Shown one piece after another: positions 6,141 through 10,349 of a stretch of 10,349 nt of DNA (positions are counted from its first letter, which is position 1; every line of letters begins with the position of its first letter). The stretch is from the NCBI GenBank assembly GCA_937897615.1, contig CALCNO010000037.1:1-10349 (forward strand). Direction: 5' to 3'. A program made the position numbers and the translations under genes. The notes beneath the pieces are model-generated. The model did no database searches. It had not been told where the DNA came from and was given only the letters and a program-made list of their open reading frames with translations. This DNA comes from an uncultured Anaerolineaceae bacterium. Lineage in GTDB: Bacteria > Chloroflexota > Anaerolineae > Anaerolineales > Anaerolineaceae.

Positions 6141-6923
6141 CTAGAGTTTGATCTCGGCGATGGCCGGATGTACCTTGTAATCCCCAATGGGATAATACGG
6201 CACCATTTTCTCTTCCAGCCAGTGCAGTGAATCGGTGGTGCTCATGCCCCAGTTGGTGGGGCAGATGGAAAGTAATTCCACCATCGAGAAGCCCATGCCG
6301 CGCACCTGCACCTCAAACGCGGTGCGGATGGCCTTTTTGGCCAGGCGGATGTTCTTGGGGTCGTGCAGAGAGCGGCGCACGACGTAAGCAGACCCGTCCA
6401 GCGTGGAAAGCATTTCCGCAGCACGGATGGGGTAGCCTTGCGTTTCCACATCACGCCCATTGACCGAGGAAGTGGTCTTTTGCCCCGGCAAGGTAGTGGG
6501 GGCCATTTGCCCGCCCGTCATGCCGTAGTTGGTGTTGTTCAAAAAGAACACGGTGATGTTCTCGCCGCGCGCAGCCGCATGAACGATCTCGGCCATACCG
6601 ATGGAAGCCAGGTCGCCATCGCCCTGGTAGGTCATCACAATGCGGTCCGGCAGCACGCGCTTGACGCCCGTAGCCATAGCCGGTGCACGCCCATGCGGGG
6701 CTTGCACAAAGTCAAAATCAAAATAGTTATAAGCAAACACCGAACAACCTACCGAAGCCACACCGATGGTCTTGTTGCGCAGTCCCATCTCATCAATCAC
6801 TTCAGCAATGAGGCGATGGGCTGTGCCGTGGGTACAGCCCGGGCAGTAATGCGTGTTCACATCGGCCAGCGATTGCGGCCGCGAATAAACAACGGTCTCC
6901 ATTTCAGTCGCAGTTGTCACCAT
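6141..6923 (-). CDS. korB: 2-oxoacid:ferredoxin oxidoreductase, TPP-binding beta subunit
   Basis: This 260-residue subunit binds thiamine pyrophosphate and carries out decarboxylation of the 2-oxoacid, passing electrons to an iron-sulfur cluster and on to ferredoxin. The TPP motif runs from GDGD (101-104) to NNTNYGMTGGQMAPTT (129-144). Four cysteines, Cys27 and Cys30 (CPGC), Cys60 (SVGCS) and Cys221 (SICPTNWG), are well placed to hold the proximal [4Fe-4S] cluster known in this family. HGRAPAMATGVKRVLPD (77-92) is also characteristic. The start at 6921-6923 has AAAAGGAGCGAGA before it; an in-frame ATG at codon 8 is less well supported. Gaps are 11 bases to korA and 9 to korC. The length is that of KorB/VorB, shorter than pyruvate-type PorB proteins. 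Confidence 0.93.
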   Translation of the reverse strand: MVTTATEMETVVYSRPQSLADVNTHYCPGCTHGTAHRLIAEVIDEMGLRNKTIGVASVGCSVFAYNYFDFDFVQAPHGRAPAMATGVKRVLPDRIVMTYQGDGDLASIGMAEIVHAAARGENITVFFLNNTNYGMTGGQMAPTTLPGQKTTSSVNGRDVETQGYPIRAAEMLSTLDGSAYVVRRSLHDPKNIRLAKKAIRTAFEVQVRGMGFSMVELLSICPTNWGMSTTDSLHWLEEKMVPYYPIGDYKVHPAIAEIKL

Positions 6924-6934
6924 TCTCGCTCCTT

Positions 6935-8044
6935 TTATTGCACCATTAAACGATTGAGCCAGCGGTCGCGCGGGTGCCCCTCGGCAGGGATAGGCCCGCG
7001 GGCAATACGGCGAATCTCATCCAGAATGTCATCCGCGAAGGGCACAATGCCGCCCATGCGCGCATAGAATTCGGTGGGAATTTTGTACTCGGTGGCTGCC
7101 AGCACATCTTCCAGCATGTGCCCGGCATTCATTTCCACCACCAGCAGGCCGTCCACCTTTCCAACCAGGTCGTGGAAGACCTTGCGCGGGAAGGGATGCA
7201 CAGTGATGGGGCGGATAAGCCCTACCTTGATGCCTTCGGCGCGGGCAGCACGCACTGCCGAAAGCGCCACGCGCCCGGTGGAACCAAAGCCGGTGACCAC
7301 AAAGCGTGCATCGTCCATGTAATAAGCCTTGTAACGCGTCTCTTTGGCTTCGATCTCCTGCCAACGCTTCATCAGGCGGATGTTGAGCTTTTCCTGCTCG
7401 GTGGGATTGAGATTAATTGAGGTGAGGAAACGGCGATCACGCCCTTCGGAGCCGGTCACAGCCCAGTCGGCAAATTTGGTCTTCATTGGCTGCATCGGCG
7501 GTAATTCGCAGGGTTCCATCATCTGCCCCAGCGAGCCATCGGTGAGCACCACCGTCACCGAGCGGTACTTCTCAGCCAGGTCAAAGGCTTCCACCGTCAG
7601 ATCCACTGATTCCTGCACACTGGCGGGCGCCAGCACGATAGCGCGGTAATCGCCATGGCCGCCGCCCTTGACGATCTGGTTGTAATCCGCCTGGGCGGGG
7701 GCAATGTTGCCCAGTCCGGGGCCGCCGCGCATCACGTCCACCAGCACCACGGGCAGCTCAGTGCCGGCGATGTAGGAAATGCCTTCCATCATCAGGCTCA
7801 CGCCGGGGCTGGAGGAAGAACTCATTACGCGCATACCGGTACAGGCAGCGCCGTACACCATGTTGATGGCTGCCACCTCGCTCTCGGCCTGGACAAAAGC
7901 GCGCCCAAGCTCCGGCATCCGGTGAGACATGTACTCAAGTAACTCGGTCTGTGGGGTAATTGGATATCCAAAATAGGCTGCCACACCGGCCCGCACGGCG
8001 GCTTCTGCGACAGCTTCATTGCCTTTCATTAACTCGCGTGTCAT
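6935..8044 (-). CDS. korA: 2-oxoacid:ferredoxin oxidoreductase, alpha subunit
   Basis: The 369-residue alpha subunit supplies the pyrimidine-binding domain for TPP and the transketolase C-terminal-like domain. GYPITPQTELLEYM starts at residue 26, SSSSSPGVSLMMEG lies at 75-88 and RGGPGLGN at 106-113; all are typical of VorB/KorA alpha chains. The C-terminal domain includes VVTGFGSTGRVALSAVRAARAEGIKVGLIRP (about 259-289) and VVEMNAGHMLEDV. Length is usual (350-380). The start at 8042-8044 has an ideal CAGGAGGATCTGC upstream. It begins 16 bases after korD. Such alpha chains are often annotated 3-methyl-2-oxobutanoate dehydrogenase subunit VorB; whether the preferred substrate is 2-oxoglutarate, branched-chain 2-oxoacids or pyruvate cannot be told from these motifs. 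Confidence 0.93.
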   Translation of the reverse strand: MTRELMKGNEAVAEAAVRAGVAAYFGYPITPQTELLEYMSHRMPELGRAFVQAESEVAAINMVYGAACTGMRVMSSSSSPGVSLMMEGISYIAGTELPVVLVDVMRGGPGLGNIAPAQADYNQIVKGGGHGDYRAIVLAPASVQESVDLTVEAFDLAEKYRSVTVVLTDGSLGQMMEPCELPPMQPMKTKFADWAVTGSEGRDRRFLTSINLNPTEQEKLNIRLMKRWQEIEAKETRYKAYYMDDARFVVTGFGSTGRVALSAVRAARAEGIKVGLIRPITVHPFPRKVFHDLVGKVDGLLVVEMNAGHMLEDVLAATEYKIPTEFYARMGGIVPFADDILDEIRRIARGPIPAEGHPRDRWLNRLMVQ

Positions 8045-8060
8045 GCAGATCCTCCTGTGA

Positions 8061-8294
8061 TCAATGGGCCGCTACGGGCTTCTCACGGTAAACAGTAATG
8101 GCTGCTTCCGGGCAGACAACGGCACAAATGCCGCAGCCGGTGCAGCCTTCGGCTTTGAGGGTGGCCGGGTGATACCCTTTGGCAGTGATATGGTCGTTGG
8201 CAAGCGCCAGCACTTCCTGCGGGCAGGATGCTACACATACCTCACAACCCTTGCAATACCTTTCATCGACCTCGATACGTCCCTTTACGGGCAT
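8061..8294 (-). CDS. korD: 2-oxoacid:ferredoxin oxidoreductase, delta subunit (2x[4Fe-4S] ferredoxin)
   Basis: This 77-residue protein is a small dicluster ferredoxin. Two CxxCxxCxxxCP motifs are present: Cys14, 17, 20, 24 (CKGCEVCVASCP) and Cys51, 54, 57, 61 (CTGCGICAVVCP). Both are complete, so two [4Fe-4S] clusters are expected, carrying electrons from the TPP site to external ferredoxin. The basic N terminus and the internal KGYHPATLKAEG between the clusters are usual in KorD/VorD. The start at 8292-8294 follows TCAGGAGGTATGAAGA. It is the first gene of the korDABC operon, which must be transcribed from the 62 bases separating it from the preceding terminator (8357-8384) unless that terminator leaks. 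A possible -10 is GATAAT in that gap, but no clear -35 is visible. Confidence 0.94.
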   Translation of the reverse strand: MPVKGRIEVDERYCKGCEVCVASCPQEVLALANDHITAKGYHPATLKAEGCTGCGICAVVCPEAAITVYREKPVAAH

Positions 8295-8356
8295 TCTTCA
8301 TACCTCCTGATAAGAAGTGGTCGTTCCGAGCAATCCTATTATCCTCACAACCGCAC

Positions 8357-8384
8357 AAAAAGGGAAGTGCTGCTACACTTCCCT
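8357..8384 (-). terminator. Intrinsic terminator of the thiolase-reductase operon, overlapping the reductase stop
   Basis: On the minus strand AGGGAAGTG (8384-8376) pairs perfectly with CACTTCCCT (8369-8361) over a 6-base loop and runs into TTTTTGTG. The 9-bp stem and five Ts make a good terminator. The reductase stop codon TAG (8375-8373) lies in the loop, so the 5' arm encodes the last residues Arg-Glu-Val. Confidence 0.85.
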
Positions 8385-8909
8385 TACCCTTTTATACACA
8401 CATTTAATTAATTGTTGATTAAAGGATTCGCTGCTCTCCAGAATAAACTTGCGCTTTACTCCCAGCGTACCAAACAGGGGTACGCCATCGCCAAGCAGTA
8501 CCGGCACCCAGGTGATAGTGAGTACGTCCACCAAATCCTCGCGCAGAAAAGTCTGGATCACCTGACCGCCGTCAATGTATAAATCGTGATAACCCCGCGC
8601 GGCCAATTCTTGCACAATCCTGTGAGGGTCTCCATTCAAAAGCGAAGCCTTGCCCTTCAGGGTTGGCGGCAGCGCCTTAAGTGATTGACTGAGCACAAAA
8701 ACAGGTTTGGGATAAGGCCATTCGCTAAAGGTGAGCACCTTTTCAAAGGTCCTGCGCCCCATTACCAGCGCGTCGATCTTGTCCATGAACGCCGCAAAAC
8801 CATAATCGCTATGTCCAGGGTTGGGGATTTCTTCCAGCCAATCCAGTGAATCGCCGGGTGCGGCAATGAACCCGTCCAGGCTGGAAGCGATGAACACATG
8901 ATTGGTCAT
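8373..8909 (-). CDS. Dihydrofolate reductase family protein (RibD C-terminal domain)
   Basis: The 178-residue protein matches the RibD_C/DHFR-like fold of YwjB/YyaP-type reductases, thought to use NADPH; the natural substrate is unknown. Family features are FIASSLDGFIA (6-16), DALVMGRRTFEKV (46-58), YIDGGQVIQTFLREDLVDVL (111-130) and PVLLGDGVPLFG (136-147). It spans the usual 170-190 residues. It is unlikely to be the housekeeping FolA. The ATG at 8907-8909 is chosen because MTNHVFIASSLDGFIA aligns with the family start; the frame is open 34 codons further back, but there it overlaps the thiolase and has no family character. No good Shine-Dalgarno precedes it, and the thiolase stop is only 7 bases upstream, so translation may depend on coupling. 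The C-terminal codons form part of a terminator. Confidence 0.88.
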   Translation of the reverse strand: MTNHVFIASSLDGFIAAPGDSLDWLEEIPNPGHSDYGFAAFMDKIDALVMGRRTFEKVLTFSEWPYPKPVFVLSQSLKALPPTLKGKASLLNGDPHRIVQELAARGYHDLYIDGGQVIQTFLREDLVDVLTITWVPVLLGDGVPLFGTLGVKRKFILESSESFNQQLIKCVYKRVREV

Positions 8910-8916
8910 TGCAGCG

Positions 8917-10134
8917 TTACCCGATCCACTCCACGATGGTCGCCTCGCCCTGCCCAACCCCCACGCACAACGTGGCCAGGCCGTAGAAGGGGCGCTTCTG
9001 CTGCGGGGCACGGCGCTTCATCGCGTGCAGCAGGGTGGTGAGGATGCGCGCACCGGAGCAGCCCAGCGGGTGCCCCAGGGCAATGGCGCCGCCATTAACA
9101 TTGGTGATGTCTGCATTAAGCCCCAATTGGCGCATCACCGCCAGTGCCTGCACGGCAAACGCCTCGTTAAGCTCAACCAACCCAATATCCGCAACGGTGA
9201 GGCCTGCACGCGCCAGAGCCTTCTGCGTGGCCGGCACCGGGCCGTAGCCCATCACTCGCGGCTCCACCCCGGCACTGGCAGAAGCAATGATCTTTGCCAG
9301 CGGCTTCAGGCCGAGCGCTTTGGCTTTGTCCGCGCTCATTATCAACACAGCTGCTGCACCGTCGTTCATTCCGGAAGAATTCCCCGCCGTCACGCTGCCG
9401 TCCGCCTTGAAGGAAGGCCTGAGCTTTGCCAGCGATTCCAGCGTGGTATCGCGCCGCGGGCGTTCGTCCAGGCTCACCAGCAACGGCTCGCCCTTCTTCT
9501 GCGGAATTTCCACAGGGACGATCTCCTCGGCAAAACGACCAGTATCGATGGCCGCCACGGCGCGCCGGTGGCTCTCCACAGCAAAGGCATCCTGCTCGGC
9601 GCGGGTGATGCCCGTTTCTGCGGCGATGTTCTCGGCGGTAACCCCCATTGGATCTGTGCCATAAAGCTCGGCCATTCTGGCATTGGGGTAACGCCAGCCA
9701 AGAGCAGTGTCATACGCAGTGAGGTTTCCAAATGGGAAGCCGCTCTCCGCTTTGGGGAGCGAGTAGGGTGCGCGGCTCATACTCTCCACGCCGCCTGCCA
9801 GCATCAACTCGCCTTCGCCGGCCTTGATGGCATGAAAAGCAGCGTTGACCGCGCTAAGGCCAGAGGCGCACAGGCGGTTGAGCGTTAGCGCCGGTACATT
9901 GACCGGGAAACCCGCCAGCAACGTTGCCATACGCGCTACGTTGCGATTATCTTCTCCCGCCTGGTTGGCACAACCGAAGTAAACCTCGTCAATCTCAGCA
10001 TTGTTGATATTGTTGCGCGCCACGATCGTCTTCAACACCAGCGCCGCCAGATCGTCCGGGCGCACTTTGGACAGTACCCCTCCCAGCGCCCCGATGGGCG
10101 TGCGCAATGCATCTACAATGACCGCATCTGTCAT
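8917..10134 (-). CDS. Thiolase (acetyl-CoA acetyltransferase / 3-oxoacyl-CoA thiolase)
   Basis: This 405-residue enzyme either condenses two acetyl-CoA to acetoacetyl-CoA or cleaves 3-oxoacyl-CoA with CoA. All catalytic elements are present: nucleophile Cys89 in LNRLCASGLSAV, GGVESMSRAPY at 114-123, NEAFAVQ from Asn323, His355 in GGAIALGHPLGCSGAR, and Cys390 in LCVGVGQGEA. The FGCANQAGEDNRNVARMA stretch (53-70) is especially like 3-oxoadipyl-CoA thiolases (PcaF), so a role in degradation cannot be excluded; a general biosynthetic or fermentative thiolase is equally plausible without its partner genes. The start at 10132-10134 has an ideal CAGGAGGATTTCC. A possible extended -10 lies just upstream, and a reductase gene follows 7 bases after the stop. 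Confidence 0.95.
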   Translation of the reverse strand: MTDAVIVDALRTPIGALGGVLSKVRPDDLAALVLKTIVARNNINNAEIDEVYFGCANQAGEDNRNVARMATLLAGFPVNVPALTLNRLCASGLSAVNAAFHAIKAGEGELMLAGGVESMSRAPYSLPKAESGFPFGNLTAYDTALGWRYPNARMAELYGTDPMGVTAENIAAETGITRAEQDAFAVESHRRAVAAIDTGRFAEEIVPVEIPQKKGEPLLVSLDERPRRDTTLESLAKLRPSFKADGSVTAGNSSGMNDGAAAVLIMSADKAKALGLKPLAKIIASASAGVEPRVMGYGPVPATQKALARAGLTVADIGLVELNEAFAVQALAVMRQLGLNADITNVNGGAIALGHPLGCSGARILTTLLHAMKRRAPQQKRPFYGLATLCVGVGQGEATIVEWIG

Positions 10135-10161
10135 GGAAATCCTCCTGCCATTTGTTAAGCT

Positions 10162-10170
10162 ATTCTACCA
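10162..10170 (-). promoter_or_regulatory. Extended -10 candidate for the thiolase operon
   Basis: On the minus strand TGGTAGAAT (10170-10162) carries an extended -10 with five of six consensus bases, 27 bases before the thiolase ATG. No convincing -35 is found at 16-18 bases, which extended -10 promoters can tolerate. Assignment rests on motif and position only. Confidence 0.4.
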
Positions 10171-10289
10171 TTGGCGGGATGAAAGTATTTCAGAGTCGAA
10201 CCCAGCAATCCATGATCAGTGATTCTGAGAAAGGGTTATCCTGAACACACATCGATTTATTCAGCGCACGTTGCTCCCCAGCAAATCCC

Positions 10290-10318
10290 TTGACATATTC
10301 GTCAATTTATTGTACAGT
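10290..10318 (+). promoter_or_regulatory. Sigma-70-type promoter driving the gene at the right edge
   Basis: TTGACA (10290-10295) is a perfect -35, followed after 17 bases by TACAGT (10313-10318), four of six for the -10. Transcription would start near 10325, 18 bases before the ATG of the next gene. The weak -10 is what one expects if its sequence is constrained by the overlapping dyad operator. Confidence 0.65.
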
Positions 10319-10329
10319 ATTCCTGTACA
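10311..10329. promoter_or_regulatory. Dyad operator overlapping the -10 region
   Basis: TGTACAG (10311-10317) and CTGTACA (10323-10329) form a perfect inverted repeat around TATTC. It covers the -10 and the predicted transcript start, an ideal place for a repressor. A second dyad, TTGAC-N6-GTCAA (10290-10305), covers the -35. The centres are about 22 bases apart, close to two helical turns. The binding protein is unknown; a TetR-type autorepressor would be a usual arrangement. Confidence 0.6.
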
Positions 10330-10342
10330 TATTGGAGGAAAC

Positions 10343-10349
10343 ATGACTA
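10343..10349 (+). CDS. Start of an unidentified gene, cut by the window end
   Basis: ATGACTA at the right edge is preceded by TTGGAGGAAAC, a strong Shine-Dalgarno at the right distance, and by a promoter with an overlapping operator. Only Met-Thr can be read, so the product is unknown. The control region suggests a tightly regulated gene, possibly the regulator itself, divergent from the thiolase. Confidence 0.6.

Noticed and set aside
8910..9011. Upstream start for the DHFR-like protein
   Set aside because: The added 34 residues are Arg/Ala/Ser-rich, overlap the thiolase 3' end in another frame, and are absent from the family fold.
8902..9888. Long plus-strand open frame (328 codons) opposite the thiolase
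   Set aside because: It lies entirely antisense to a thiolase with all catalytic residues, and its composition is that of a shadow frame with no recognisable domain.
10185..10205. GGGTTCGACTC on the minus strand, resembling a tRNA T-arm
   Set aside because: The flanking bases do not pair into a T stem, and no acceptor, anticodon or D arm can be placed around it.

Overview
The window looks like a piece of chromosome from an anaerobic bacterium, most plausibly a Chloroflexota of the Anaerolineae type. This placement is inferred from three things: a lipoprotein with the proline/threonine 'TPxPTATP' linker common in that group, a ferredoxin-dependent four-subunit 2-oxoacid oxidoreductase typical of anaerobes, and moderately high G+C housekeeping genes with strong AGGAGG ribosome binding sites. 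No mobile element, CRISPR array, rRNA or tRNA was found.

Layout. (1) Positions 1-1152, plus strand: the C-terminal part of an alpha-glucan phosphorylase carrying the PLP lysine, followed 13 bases later by a UPF0316/DUF2179 membrane protein. A bidirectional terminator (about 1169-1200) separates this pair from the convergent lysS. (2) Positions 1222-3497, minus strand: promoter, a structured leader, greA, a terminator-like hairpin, then lysS. (3) Positions 3644-5557, plus strand: a large WD40-like lipoprotein, more A+T-rich than its surroundings. It ends in a bidirectional terminator shared with the next block. (4) Positions 5592-8294, minus strand: a compact korD-korA-korB-korC operon (ferredoxin, alpha, TPP-binding beta, gamma) with gaps of 9-16 bases. 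(5) Positions 8357-10134, minus strand: a thiolase followed 7 bases later by a DHFR/RibD-like reductase, whose stop codon lies in the loop of its own terminator. (6) Positions 10135-10349: a divergent control region with a good sigma-70-type plus-strand promoter overlapped by two dyads, then the first codons of a gene cut by the window edge.

How the parts work together. GlgP releases glucose-1-phosphate from storage glucan. The Kor complex interconverts 2-oxoacids and acyl-CoA with reduction of ferredoxin, and the thiolase handles acetoacetyl-CoA or 3-oxoacyl-CoA. This fits a fermentative, ferredoxin-based carbon metabolism. GreA and LysRS are housekeeping genes of transcription and translation.

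The most unusual signals are regulatory. The first is the greA leader, which has an extended -10 promoter followed by a 5' stem-loop and a well-formed intrinsic terminator before the gene, resembling the GraL arrangement of Escherichia coli greA. The second is a terminator hairpin placed only 15 bases before the lysS start codon. The third is the pair of dyads on the promoter at the right edge. GreA also has its two acidic tip residues exchanged (Glu41/Asp44 instead of Asp41/Glu44). The protein-coding content itself is made of known families; I see no convincing novel multi-gene system.
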